From: Vespa crabro
Taxonomy: Eukaryota; Arthropoda; Insecta; Hymenoptera; Vespidae
Reading direction: 5' to 3'
Length of the DNA: 64,000 nucleotides
Assembly (NCBI RefSeq): GCF_910589235.1
Contig: NC_060967.1
Span: 6,210,661-6,274,660 of the forward strand
This document shows positions 30,950-43,940 of the stretch, piece after piece. The number at the start of each line of letters is the position of its first letter. Position 1 is the first letter of the stretch. The notes under the pieces are model-generated. The model was not told where the DNA came from. It did not search any database and was given only the letters and a program-made list of their open reading frames with translations. Position numbers and translations under genes: made by a program.

Positions 30950-33740
30950 AAGTAGATATGGTTAAAGTGGTTATCAAGTACGTCTATGTGTATTGGCTTG
31001 ATCTTATTGTGACGGTGAATTTTTGCTCTTTGGCAAGCAAGATATTCTCTGGACGATTTGAGTGCGTTCTTAAGGATCAGGACAAATGTATTTTTCGCAT
31101 AAATTTAGAGATGTGGTCCAGCCGCTATGATGTGAAAGATCATGAATGACTTGGAAAACTGTCTTGCGTAATGTTTTTGGTAAGAATGGTCTGATGAAAC
31201 TTGAGAAAATATCACAATAGATGTTCATTCCTGGTTCTAGTGTGAGTTTTCGTAGTTTCAATGAAGTTGTATCTCTGATCATATCAGCTAGATCATTGTC
31301 GTTCAGTTGTGCTTGTTGGATCTCAAGAGATGTGAGAATGGATGGCATGTTTATAGTATTAATGCAGGATAGTGTATCTGCGACTGTGTTATCATCACCC
31401 TTCACAAGGACTAAGTGTGAAAAATTATGAGATATATTCGAGCCATAGTAGTTGACGTTCCGATGTTTGGTCCAGTTTTTGTTTGAAGACAGAAGTAAGT
31501 AGTTTTCTGTCCGTTTTGATGACAAACTGACGGAAATCAAGCAAGTGATGCAAAAATAGCAAGAAGTTCACAATCGTTTGTGCTATATTTCTGTTCTGTC
31601 CGGCTCAGTTATCCGGAGAAAAACCCTCTGTGTTTTTAGGTATCACCTTTCAGCTGTTCTAGTTTAGCTCCGATAGCAGTTGCGAATGGCGTCGGTTGCG
31701 AGAGTCATTGGTTCGTTAGAAAACGGAAAAGAGAGCAAAGTGATTGTTGCGAGTATTTTTGCATATTTCAAATGCCTCATTGACTTCAGGAGTCCATGCG
31801 ATCTTGGTGATATCATTTTTTATTGACACTTTAAGGTAACTGTTGACGAACAACATGATCTAAACTGCCTGAAGTATACAGCAATGATAATTGATCATGC
31901 CAAGAATTCCGCAAAGTTCAGCGATAGTTTTAGGTTTCTGATATCCTTTAATGGCATCAACTCGTTTGCACATTGGAATGTAACCATGTTCATTAATGGT
32001 GTAACCCAGGAAGTTTATTTCCGTTTGGTTGAACAGGCAGTTTTTGAGATTGATAATAAGGTTGCTGTCTTCTAAGCATTCAATGTCTATGTATTCTAGA
32101 TATTAGTCTTTATCGTTCGAGAATACCAGAATGCCATCCACATAGACGAAGACGAAGTCCAGGTCTCTTGAAAAGTGCGTCAATAAATCGTTGGTACGAT
32201 TGGGTGTGGCATTTTAGACAAAAAGGCATACCTAAGTACTCAACCCAAGGTGTTATGATGGCACTTTTTCAAAGTTGTCCACGTGCATAGATAGTTGTAG
32301 ATATGCTTTTTCGCTGTCGATTTTGCTGTAATGTTTTTTATCGTGTAAATAGGGAAAGAGATCTTCAATGAGCGGAGAATTATAAGTCAGGATCAGTAGC
32401 ATCATTGAGTTAACGGTAGTCACCGCACGTTCTCCAGCAGTTGTCTTTCTTTCGTATCATATCAATAGGATTGGCATACATTCTGCTGAAGGATCTAATG
32501 ATTCTGGAGTCCAGAAGTTCTCTGATTTGAGTTTTTCACGCCGCAGCCTTTCCACCCGCTAGTTTACGTGCTCGTGCAGTGACTAGTGAACCATGCGTAA
32601 TAATTTCGTGCGCAAATGGACGTGCTTTTAAATTTAAGCATGGCTTGCTAATCGACCAAGTGATCTCAACGAATTGTTTTAAAAGTTCAGCATACTCAGT
32701 AGGCAAATCTGAACTTACAGATGAGATGCCGTAATGCTGTGCTTCCATTGCATTTCCTTTTGACGAGAGATGAGATCTTGGATCTATCAATTGTTGGTAT
32801 TTTAAATCAATCAACAAAATGTAGTGAATTAGGAAATCAGTTCCGATGATTGCTATTTCCACGTCAGCGATGATAAAACACCAGCAGAAATCTCTGCGGA
32901 TATTTAAATTAAGGTCGATGATTTTAGTGCCATATATTTGTGATGAACTTGCAACATAAAGTGTGAGTCGGTATTTCTATTTTTACGAAACATTTTTGCA
33001 GATATCATGGACACGACAGACCCCGAGTCATTTAAGAATTTCTGTTCGGTTGTTTAGTCGGAGTTCTTTTTGTCTGGAGTTGCTGTCTTTCACTGCTCTT
33101 ACTGAAGACAGCGACGTTAGTTTCCCTAATTTGTTGTTGTCAGGTTGTCATTGAAGCGAATTTACAAGGTAAAAGGCAGCGTTTTGCTTCGCTGCCAAAA
33201 CTTTGGTGATAACAGGAAATGATAGGTGTCGATGATCTTGGACTGCTGCGATTATGATGCATCGGAGATTGTCGAGCCTACAGTTTTAGGTTCTGTTGTT
33301 GCAGTAGAATGAGTTGTGATATGAACTCATTGATCTCCATCACAAAAGATTTTTGAATTTCTATGAGCTTTGAATCAATGTCATAAAGAATCGGTGATGC
33401 AAGATTGCGTGTAAAGGTTGCCACATATAACTCGGTTACTTTGTTGATCGTAAGGCATCAGCTCATAAAAACGGTCCGCAAACTTGGCTAATAGCATCAA
33501 GTGGAAGTTTACTTGTGGTAATCAGATAGGGTTTGATATATGCTGGTATTCGTTCAAGCCAAAATTGGTGCAATATAGTATCATCAGCGAAACCATCAGC
33601 CAATTCACGCATTTGTCGCAGGAGCTGAGAAGGTGTTCTATTTGGAAGTGTTGACTCACGTACAAGTTTCTTTGTTTTTGTCTGAAATCAGAGTCGTGAA
33701 ATTACCGCGTTTCTGAGAGTTTTATCTTTACCTGTAGCGG
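30950..33740 (-). pseudogene. Second gypsy lineage: gag, protease, RT, RNase H, integrase finger
   Basis: Read on minus from about 33740. A Gag C-terminal part (TPSQLLRQMRELADGFADDT, then LIHQFWLERIPAYIKPYLIT style) comes first, then a protease with DSGSVVSMISAKMF near 33030-32990. RT pieces follow: PFAHEIITHGSLVTARARKL, IRELLDSRIIRSFSRMYANP, DMIRKKDNCWRTCGDYR. RNase H remnants near 31650-31500 precede an open frame 31540-31070 that includes HLVLVKGDDNTVADTLSCIN and a CCHH integrase finger (VIHDLSHHSG). The sequence is unlike the env-bearing family. The RT catalytic region is heavily shifted, and no LTR was identified at either side. Confidence 0.8.
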
Positions 33741-33744
33741 GCTC

Positions 33745-34660
33745 CTCCTTCAGAAGACCGGTCAAACAGATTAAATACTCCGCAGTTAAAAAGATAGACA
33801 GCACTAAATTAACAGCAATAGATATCCATACCAACGAGTTAATAGAGATACCAAAAAAACGAATAGTGAAATACCTGGAAGTTCACTTAGATCATTTGCT
33901 AAGACTCGACAAACACTATGCATTTCAATTAGAGAAGGCAAGGATAGCATTCAAGATGAACTCGAGAATATTCTACGATAAAAATCTCTCTACTAAAGAA
34001 AAAATTATATGCTATGGATTATTGGTGAGACCTATCCTAACTTACGTAGCACCAATATTATGGAACACAGTTCCAACAATAATAGAACAAATCAGGAGAA
34101 TCGAGAGATCTTGCTTGAGATCGTGCCTAAGGACGCATCGAAGGGCTGAATCTGAGTATAAGAGGGGAATTAAAAATGAGATCATATACAAACAGCGCCA
34201 ACATAAATAGAATCGACTGATTTGCACTCAAATTAACCAGAAGATATTTCAGCAGCATAGAGAGTACAAACAACAGTTTAATCACAAAACGTATCACACA
34301 CGATGAGGATGCGATTCTGAGTAAACTGGCTACATCCCACCGGAACTGTTTATATGTGACAAAATGGTCTAATTCAAGACCACAATAACCTTCCACTAAT
34401 CTATCACCGTCGCAAACACTCAGCTAATAAGCAAATTTACAGTAACCATACTGAAGATATGCAGGAAAACCTCATATTTTCGATATCATTACTTAATAGA
34501 GATGTTAAGGACACCGACAGACTATGTAAAAAATACTACTGTCTACAAAAGGGCACAAAATACATGGACGATCTGCGCCGAAGAACGAGGTTTAAATAGC
34601 AATAGCTTCTAAAAGCCACTATTTAATAAATATAAAATAGAATAGAATAATTAGGCAATT
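33745..34660 (+). pseudogene. Jockey-like LINE, RT thumb and 3' end
   Basis: The frame 33866-34210 reads KYLEVHLDHLLRLDKHYAFQ, IFYDKNLSTKEKIICYGLLV, RPILTYVAPILWNTV and QIRRIERSCLRSCLR. These are the typical thumb and post-RT region of jockey-type non-LTR elements. Upstream (33760-33860) KIDSTKLTAIDIHTNELIEI fits the same domain. The part before it is missing, so this is a 5'-truncated copy. It ends in A-rich sequence at about 34630-34660 (aaaatagaatagaataa). It faces the gypsy element at 30950-33740 from the other strand. Confidence 0.7.
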
Positions 34661-35040
34661 TTTAAAATAAAAAGGAACACACTAGTTGGACCAGAGATTG
34701 ATAACGTACAGTTAAAATGTACATAATGTTTATATGCTCCCATTGTAAATACCCCCCCCCCCCTCCCGTAGTTAAGTTATCATAATTGCTAGAGGAGGTA
34801 AAAAGTTTCTATAGTCACTAATTTTTATTTTATCAACATACATATTGTACTGTTTATTGAACATTTAACCACAGTTATAAGATAAATTAATATTCTCTGT
34901 TACTGATTGCTATGGAGATTTATCTTATAGATAACTTATAGCAATTTTTATAATATAATAACGTTAAAAGTCTTCTAAGTTAGATTATTCTTATGTACAT
35001 ATAAAGAGCTGTGAGAAATAAATTTACTTTAAAAAAGAAA
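34661..35040. other. A+T-rich spacer, no gene seen
   Basis: The stretch contains a poly-C run at about 34750-34763 followed by 'tcccg', and otherwise A+T-rich sequence. No coding motif or terminal repeat was recognised. It may include LINE 3' UTR. Confidence 0.5.
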
Positions 35041-35555
35041 AAATGTCTTAGAGTAACGCCAGTGCTCAAACTGATTTGAAAAATTTCGTTCCTGCAGTTT
35101 TGATATTGAAGATGCGTTACGTTCTGGAAAGCCAATTGAAGCTGATAAAGACTAAAAATAAAGGTACTACAAACTGCCCAATAATAACACAAGACATCCC
35201 TACGAGATTAGATCTGTCGAATTCGACCATTTATAATCACGTGAAACGACTTGATTTTGTTTCAAAGATCGATATATGGGTTCCATATATTCTTATAGAA
35301 AGAGATTGCTCCGTCGCATTATGATTTGCTTCTCAAACGTCAAAAAAATGATCTATTTCTAAAGCTAAATCATAACTGGAGACGAAAAATCATGGAGCAG
35401 AAGAGATGAGCTCACTCAAAGTACTTCGAAAACCAAAATTCATCAATAAAAGAGATGCTTTCTATTTGGAGGAATTATAAGGGAATTGTTTTTTTTAACT
35501 TCTACCAAATAATTACTTCGAAAGTGTTTCGTCACCAATAATTCATTTTCAATCT
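35041..35555 (+). pseudogene. mariner-type transposase fragment
   Basis: Readable blocks: GKPIEADKD-like sequence near 35135, ITQDIPTRLDLSNSTIYNHV (35180-35240), the helix-turn-helix region, KRLDFVSKIDIWVPYILIER (mariner linker, normally WVPHEL), and further on ITGDEKSW near 35375-35400, the first catalytic Asp, and FFELLPN-like sequence. The order and wording are those of Tc1/mariner transposases. It is frameshifted repeatedly, with no inverted terminal repeats recognised. The gap between the ITGDEKSW block and the C-terminus is short, suggesting truncation at about 35555. Confidence 0.75.
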
Positions 35556-35559
35556 CGGC

Positions 35560-36250
35560 AACTTACGCCCCGCCAAGATTTAAAATCACAATGGATCAAT
35601 GAAAAGATTACTTGCAATCAATAAGTATCAAATTCATTACAGCAGGCAATTATAATGCAAAGCATTCAAGCTGGGGATCAAAAATAACATCATGAGGTAA
35701 TAAACTAAATCCATATTTATATAACACTAATTTGAACATTCTCACCATCGATAAGCCAATCTACTGGCTACTAACTTATAATAAAACTCCTTATCTACTA
35801 GATTTTAACATCTTAAAAGATTTAAACCCATTATATTTTACAATTGATAGATAAATAAAACAAGAATAAACAAAAGGCAATAAAACAAATTAATCAAAGA
35901 AGTAAACAAAAACATACAAAATATCCAGAATAACAATATAATAATAACAAAAGATATTCTTTAAAGATCCCTGAAATCACTTTTATCAGTAACACAAACC
36001 GTAAGGCACAAAATTCTTTTTGGGAAACAGTCAAAAGATGTAAAGGATCCATAATACCAATACCGGACATACGAAACCTCGACGGCTCATAGGCAAAAAT
36101 ACAGAAAACTAAATAGAAACATTCACTGATCACATAGAAACAACACTTCACAAGGCACAAATTTATTCCGATAGTCAATAATATATATAGAAAGACATCC
36201 TACGATGGCTCGAAAAAATATACCCTGGAAACTAGGTAAAAAATTAAACA
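35560..36250 (+). pseudogene. LINE endonuclease fragment (jockey-like)
   Basis: Around 35630-35860 the plus frame reads FITAGNYNAKHSSWGSKITS, then NPYLYNTNLNILTIDKPIYW, TYNKTPYLLDFNILKDLNPL. This matches the late APE-endonuclease motifs of jockey-type elements (GDYNAKH, then a DFxI motif). Downstream A-rich sequence encodes Lys/Asn-rich pieces to about 36250 without a clear RT start. One stop interrupts it. It might belong to the same family as 33745-34660 but is not contiguous with it. Confidence 0.65.
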
Positions 36251-36900
36251 ATATGAATTATATTAGATCGATGATCTTATAAATAGAGACGTTATCTCAA
36301 TGGACACATTGTCCACATGCTACTTTCCATATATAAACAATTTACCTAATATCTATTACTGATAAATTGTTAAAAATATGGAATATAAAAAAAAATTCCT
36401 ATACGTTGCTTCGAATTACAAAGGTACTGTCTAATAAATCGCCAAAGAAGAGTAAACAAATGTAAGAAATATGCGTCATATTCTGCAAAGAAGCAAGCAT
36501 ATTAAATACAAACAATTAAAGTAATAATCACCCTTAATTGGAAAGCATAAATCCGCCATTTGTAAATGACCACGTTCACTGGATGAAAAAGTGGAGAAAT
36601 GTAATTTTTTAAATTGACAAAATAAGATCTTAAACTTAGCTAATAAAAACAGACATGCATAATATAAGGAAACAAGGAAAAAACATAATTAAAAATCCTG
36701 AAACAGAATTACCAATGGTCATGCTCGCCAATAACTTATTGGAAAAATTATGATCAGTAACTTATGCCGATTCGAAACTTTCATTGCCACAGCATAATGT
36801 AGGATTAGGAAAATGTTCATTTATATGTAAGTGTCGAAAGAATGATAGAATAATACTATTACAACTATATTATATATATTATGTAATATATTATTTTATG

Positions 36901-36907
<7 letters not shown>
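36251..36907. other. A+T-rich sequence, no gene seen
   Basis: No recognisable coding motif on either strand. Short ORFs here are low in complexity. It borders the TA microsatellite at 36908. Confidence 0.5.
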
Positions 36908-36952
<45 letters not shown>

Positions 36953-36958
36953 CTTATT
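36908..36958. repeat. (TA)n microsatellite
   Basis: About 25 TA units, directly next to the repeat copy at 36959-37287. Confidence 0.95.
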
Positions 36959-37287
36959 TTTATAGTAACTCGTTTTAATTAGTGTGAAGTGATAAACGAA
37001 AATCTGTTTCTCTGTGAACAAAGAAACGACAATTCACGTTTATTGTTCACTCTGTTAAATTTTATTTACTAATTATTATTCACACGGTTAAATTTTATAT
37101 TACACTCTCGTGCTACTTCTCTCGTCTACGTTCTATTTCTTACAGCCCGTTTCTCTCCCAAATCTTAACGACTCGATTCGTAGGTAACAAAAGAATTTGT
37201 AGATAACAAAAGACAAAGGAAGGGCGGGCCATGAGACGCGCGACGAATCTATGTAAAGAAAGTATACTTTCTTTACATATATATATA
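36959..37287 (-). repeat. TA-embedded interspersed repeat, copy 1
   Basis: It matches 47801-48168 and 63157-63419 in reverse orientation. Shared phrases (element sense) include 'gggagagaaacggg..gtaagaaatagaa', 'gaacaataaacgtgaattgtcgtttc' and 'cacagagaaaca..attttcgtttatca'. The element-sense start is the perfect 26-bp palindrome at 37252-37277 (TGTAAAGAAAGTA and its reverse complement), followed outward by another (TA)n. No ORF. Nature unknown: it could be an LTR of a short LTR element, since AATAAA-like signals are present, or another non-autonomous repeat. Confidence 0.75.
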
Positions 37288-37299
37288 TATATATATACA

Positions 37300-40200
37300 C
37301 ATATGTTGTAGCTTGTATCATATATATGGTTATTTTGTACTCACTTTAATATTTTGTATCGTATATTGTAAATTTAAATATTACGAAATTCGTAAGGTAA
37401 ATTAAAGCAGTGCAGAGTAATTTAGTTTTACCGAGCATCGAATGTTAAGCAAATGACCGAGAGTAAGTTTGTATATAACGAGAGATAATAGATAAAAAGC
37501 ATTTATAGTTTTCAAAATACTTTGACCTAAACCCAACTACAATAACGGATACAAAAGCGACTTGAATATGTTCACTTACTACTTAAGAAGTTCTATGGTG
37601 GTTCCAAAACACTCATTTGCGACGTAGATCGAAATTGACTTGAGAAGCAATGATTATCTGAAAAAAGATCACAAACAAAATTTATATTTATTAAATAAAG
37701 TAGGTATTTCTTCTTTAAATGGGGATGAACTAAATAAACAGGTTACGAGCAGATACCGTATGCTTCCATATACACACTTACAAAAAATTAATCTAGTACT
37801 AACTAGCAGCTTGAGCAAAAACACAATTACTCATTTTAATATCTTAAAGCCGATATATCGACTTCCCAAGTTTTTTAATAATTTAAACATATGTAATGAC
37901 ATTATCTTTTGATTACGGAAATAATTTTCCCCCTTTTTCACGTAAAACTACAAACATTTTACAATAAAATAAGAAATAAAAAATACGTGCACAATAAGAT
38001 CTGATATAAAACGAAAGCAATATAACTAGTATCATTACTATAATAAAGAAAACTCCTTAAAAGTATATGTATACAAAGTAAATAAGAGTCGTTACTTGAA
38101 TTTTTCTTAATAAAAACTAATTGAAATAAAAAAAAAACAGCACGAAATAAAAAGAAATTAATAATTTTGATTTATTTAATAATGATAATTATTCCAAAAT
38201 AAAATAAAATAAAATTTTCAATGATATAATCAACAAGAAAATAATATTACTTATGTACCTCTATTTGTAATGTACTTGTATTGTACCTTGATCATATTAC
38301 TGGATGTGAGAGGGAAGTCACCTTCCCTGTTTATCATGCGAAAACAAAACAACTTTCCTAAAAAATACCAAGCAAAATAGAACAATAGAAAGTACGTCCT
38401 TAATGTATGTTCTTTTATTAGAATTTACTTGAAAATTTTAAAACCACACATTTAACTTAACTTCGACTAAATACGAAGAGCAGTAAAAAATAAACCGACA
38501 TTTCCACTATACCGCGTATAGAATTTCGTCGATTCGTAGAATATCATGTATTATAAAATGAAAGTGTTTTACTAATACAAATCAAATATATATATATATA
38601 CATGTAAGATATTTTTTGAAACCCTACCTGGAAGATACAAATTGACTAATTCGAATCAGTCAATCTTAGTTAATACGAACTTTATTGACAAAAATACTAT
38701 AACTAAAATGTAACAACTTGTAAACTATAATTCTTTTCTCATAATCTAGCCTACTTAAGATATTACCCGTTAAAAGATAAATCACGCTCTCCTTGACTAC
38801 CAATCGGATTACCTCACATATCCATACATACACACGACTAATTAGTTCCAGAATATTCCATCGCTTCGTTCAACTGTCGATTGGAACATTTCTCACACAC
38901 ACACATGACTAACTAGTTCTGGAACCTTCCCATTTCATACTTATATATATATATATATATATACACACGAATATGTAAAATCAGGGTTTAGAGCGAATGA
39001 TTAAAACAATTGATCTTACAAAACAATTTGAAGAGTATATATACGTATATATAGAATAATGCTACTAACGGTCCGTTCGACAACACAAAATCTTACAGAA
39101 TGTCCTCTTTTTGCCTTTCAAGTTTTTTTCCAATCGTAACTGTTTTTCAAAACTTTTTTTCAATCGTAACATTCAGTCACCTGAATACCTGAATATCTAT
39201 ACTACGCGCTTGGCAATAACAATCCTGATATATGTACACCCCTATATATACGATTTAGAGGAAAGTCAAATATAATACATAATACATAATACAATGAATT
39301 ATGATTAAATGACTTAAAAATGATTACACTAATCACAATTAAAACCTTTACAAAGAATACACATTACGAAAATAAGATCTGAAAATCCTAAAACAAGTAC
39401 AACACAATAAGCTTCACGATGGACATATCTAAATTACAATTTTATATTTACGAATATATCTCAAATGCACGACTTTTTCGACTTGCAAATGCTACACCAT
39501 AAAAATCACATGTTTAGCTATCGATTGGTATATTGAAAGAATCTGTAATTTAAAAGAAATAAAGTTGATTACTTGTAATCAATAGAACGATGAACTTCCA
39601 GGCAACTTGCGCCAGCACGCGTAGATCTTAAGTGGTCTTGATAATAGCAGCAGCAGACGAAGTCTGTGGGTTTATCGTTGGCAATCCATTATGTAGAGAG
39701 AAACCTTGAACATCAAGTAACAATAGTGATGTTTATTTAGCTTTGTTCGGTGTGTAGTAGGTATAATTAGACTATGACTTCTAGCAATTATGATTGTGGT
39801 CTCTAGAAGAGTCGAAGAAAGAACAATGATTTTCTTTGTGTTTCCGGCGTCTTTTTCGTCACCTTTGTTTATTGGTTTCCCGCGTGTGCGTTTAGTGGCG
39901 CCAAGACATGTTAGTTATGTGTTTTGCCGAAAGAGGCGTAGCATGTCCCACATATATAGCATCATCTTGTGAACATTTCGTACAATAGACCAGGGCCGCG
40001 TTAATAGTTTGCAAATCATATGCCTTTCCATTATATATATTTGATTCCTTTATTCAGTCCGCTAATGGTACATCCTGTGAATTTTATAATAGTTTTAAAA
40101 GATATCAAAGTTATATAGCTTTTCATTCGTATACGTTTTCAGCTATGAAAGTGATTATATGTCAATTTATCTAAAAGTTGTGAATACGTTTCTAAAGGAA

Positions 40201-41010
40201 TCATCCTCATCGCGTACATTTGTTACAACAGATGAATACATAAGAGCGAAAAATAAATCTAATAATAAATAAATTTATCTGCGTAATAAATTTCAATCTT
40301 TCTTACAAATAATTTGAAGAAATAATATTTATCTGTATCTATTCATTTTTATTTAAAAACGTCTATTAATATAGAATTAATAATTGAAATGAAATATTAC
40401 GAATCGATAGAAGTCGGAAATCATACGGAATGTTCGGACGATTACTAATTAGAAGAAAATGAAGCGACAAATTTGCAGCAAAGTAATAATTTTATAAATC
40501 AATCTAAGTATCCCTTCCTTCATTCAACACGTTTTTTTCATTATCTTTAGAGCACGAGTTCTCATAAAATATTTGGGACATCGTTGGAAGTTAGAAATAA
40601 CTATGCGAAAGAAGAAAAAAATGTTTATACTACACGTTGTTTCGCTATCTGAAAGCAATTACAGCAATCAGTTCAACTTATCATCAGTGACCATCATTTG
40701 TGTTGGTACACATATATATTGCACAAGTATGTACATACTATATATTTCTAATAAAAAACAGCAGTGTTTTTTGAAGTAGTTGAATATGCATCTGACTTAT
40801 GAAAATTTAGCACTTGGTATAGATTTTTTCTATCAGGTACAAATTTACTTTGAAATGATATTTTGCTTTGTACATTGTACTTTGTTGGTCATTTCATGTC
40901 CATTTGGCAATTGACATCCGGCAATCTTATGGCATTTTTAATACCAATTCAATTAGTTCAAAGATTCTCTCTCTATTTTATTTTATTATTCTTAGTTATA
41001 AATTTTATAT
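37300..41010. other. A+T-rich sequence with no recognised gene
   Basis: The stretch has only short ORFs (the longest I judged is 37640-37912, 90 codons, no known motif). Minor repeats include (TA)n tracts near 38587-38602 and 38941-38962, and an imperfect duplication of 'cacacgactaattagttccagaa' at 38831 and again at about 38900. Base composition and lack of TE motifs make it the most host-like part of the window. It could hold introns or UTR of a gene whose exons I cannot see. Confidence 0.4.
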
Positions 41011-41013
41011 AAA

Positions 41014-41217
41014 TTGTTAATAATTGTATCTGAATTTTATCTTATAGTACTTAAATATGCTACCATTGCCAATGATGGTGGGAGGAAAGACAATAATACA
41101 TTAGGAAAACTCTTGAAAGAACTGAAGAAAGCATTGTCTACAGTCAAGGACGTGAATCATTTAGAAAACCAATTAAAAGAGAAAATCCAAAACGATAAAG
41201 GATCGGTAATTGTATAA
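41014..41217 (+). other. Short Lys-rich ORF, unrecognised
   Basis: The frame contains NNTLGKLLKELKKALSTVKD, which looks like an amphipathic helix or coiled coil, then NQLKEKIQNDKGSVIV and a stop. A possible splice acceptor (ttatcttatag) lies just upstream at about 41037-41048. The next 300 bases read as broken Lys-rich peptide. It could be a gene remnant; I cannot name it. Confidence 0.25.
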
Positions 41218-43940
41218 GCTCGTCACAAATAAGATATAGATGTCAAAAAATGAAATAGATTAAGTAAACTACCTGGAAATATAACATTTTAGAGGAATAT
41301 TCGAATCTTAACAGCAAAATCATGGAGAAAGAACAGTGAGTTAAAGGATCATTCACAAGAGATTTTTCATCAGAGGTAGCTTCTCATTTTGTATTGCAGA
41401 AAAAATAGAAAATTTTCAATATTTAGAAGATCATCCTCAAATTATCGAAGATGAATTGCACAAGTAAAAATTAATATGCAAAATTTACGTGAGCCTAATG
41501 TAATTCTTTGATGCATAAATATACTTTGAAAATGGGGTAGAAGAATACTGTGAATTTCACATTCGTTTTGACAAAAACCGCCTAAAAGAAAACAAAATAT
41601 GGAAATGGAATAAAGAATTCAGACCAAATAATCTGGATTTAGACCATCGAAGAAAAGAACCTTCAACAATACGGAACAAGCAACAAGGATGTTATACAAT
41701 AGCGAGCCACTTGTGAAAGTCAAATTTAGCAGTAACAAATGATACAACAACTTACAGACTGCAACAGAGTATTCTAAGATTTACACATCAATGAAAAGTC
41801 GAGCTCGGAATTGCTACAAATAGAAACGCTGAATAAAATAAGCACCAAATCGCACATTTCAAATAATCGAGAGGATTAAACTATTACATATATGTTATCT
41901 AATATTCGATCACCGCTCTGACGAAATAATGATGGAATGCAGAAAGGTACCATGAAAAAGGATATTAATCTGCAACAACATAGTAATAACACACCGTTAA
42001 TCGAATGGATGTTTAAATTGTTTCAACTATTGTATTCAACTATTGTCGCAACTAGAATTAATACCTTACATTTGCTAATTTTTGTTATAACGCGCGTTTA
42101 TCCATAAAACGTCTATCGGTTATATGTCATCATATATGATGAAACTTTAGATCTTTTATTTGGTAATGCTGATAAAATTAGCTTAAATTAATTGATAATT
42201 CAATTGTTCGTAGCATTAACTTTCTGCATGAATAGAATTAACTATAGAAATAGAAGTAAGAGCTATTCCCAGCAGTGTCACTATTACAATTTCAGAATTA
42301 ATCCAGTAGCTTATTATGACAATAGTTATCCATTGATCTCTTGAGCCAAAGAATGTAAAATATCATAATAAGAGAAGTATGAATTACCGACAAGAATTCA
42401 ATATAGCAATCTTTAATATCAACGTATGAGAATCGCAAGTGTAAACTAAATGCTGACGTCATATATATCAACGGAGCAATCAGAAAAATCCAGATGACTC
42501 ATAGTGGACGCGAACATGCCTGAAAGGATGGACCCTGGTGACTACAAGTTCGCTGTAGTAGGTACAGACTTTCGAACCTATTCGTCGTTGGCATGATTGA
42601 AAGATCGAAGAAATTGAAAAATTCACCCATCGCTTAGAAAAATTCTGCGGTGTTCCTCTATCACGTCTACTTCACAACTACTACGGTAGTCACGCGAACA
42701 ATGAACTCCGTGATATTTCTTTTTATAAAGAAACAAATAAGCAAAAAAGAAAATACACGCAGTGCTCACTTTGATTTCAATTATGTTGATCCTTGCATAG
42801 TGAAAATAATGTGCCAGAATAACGAATTCTTAGAGTACAACAGAATAATGGCTCATTGCTTTTAGATGAAAATAAACACAAAAGCAATAATACCATTATT
42901 ATAATAAAAAATATTATGAAAATTATTTAAGATATATTGAAAAGAGCAAATTATCTATCACGTAAAACAACCTACTGACAGAAAAATGGCTATTATAAGT
43001 TTATTTTCACATAATCGGCCAATTCTTACTCCGCAAAACAAACAGACTTGAATGGACAATAACTTTCACAACAATTTACTTTTTACCTTTCACTGCATTA
43101 CATATCTCATGTGTCTCTCTCACAATCTCTCTATCTGTATTTATTTAATCGATCTAATAATGATCGATTAAATTGCATTAAAGCATGATTAAATTAATTT
43201 TACAAACATTGATAATTGCTACAATAATATAAAATCGATAGTAAGTAAAGCTTTTAAAAAATTTCCCGATTCTCCATAAGAAAAAAGAAAATAAATAAAA
43301 ATAGAATAAAATGGAAAGAATCATGACCGATGTTAGGCCGCTAAAAAGTTTTAAGTGCGATCACTTAATCATAATATAATTTAATTTTCTTATAAGACCG
43401 ATACGTCAACGGCACGACCTACTTATAAGACCGAAACTGATTTCCTTGTGTCGATTACTCCTTCGAATGCACATCGACACGATTGTAAGCCTCAAACGAT
43501 TCGATCTATCAACGAAAAACGACGATTACTTTTCGACGATTAAAAACGACGATTAAAACGATCTTGTGAAAAAGGTCTACGAGCCACAATCTTCTACGTC
43601 ACAAGCACGAGAAATGTTCAACGCTGAAGAACCAGAAAACATTATAAAAAAATTAAACATGATTTCCGATGTTAAGGGATTAATATATAAGCGGATAAAG
43701 TTCAATTACTTTTTTCACAAGAGAACAAACATTCGTGTCGATTGGTCACGATAGACAAATAAACAAAAAAATCTTCAAAATGCAATAAAACATGTACACA
43801 GATTAATGATACAGAGATGAGAAAAACGTGAGCATTTGTATTCACCAATTGTACTAACAAAACCAGCGTACCTGCCATAGTAAAATTTGGTTCCTCTCTT
43901 TGCACGAAGACGAAATAGAGAAAATTCATTGAGCACGAGA
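41218..43940. other. A+T-rich sequence, no gene recognised
   Basis: Only short ORFs without motifs (for example 42650-42865 and 43566-43754). A small direct repeat 'cttataagaccga' occurs at about 43389 and 43431. I see no transposon ends until the TTAA at 43941. Confidence 0.45.

Noticed and set aside
39790..39972. 60-codon ORF in the host-like A+T-rich region
   Set aside because: No motif and no supporting context; too short to claim a gene.
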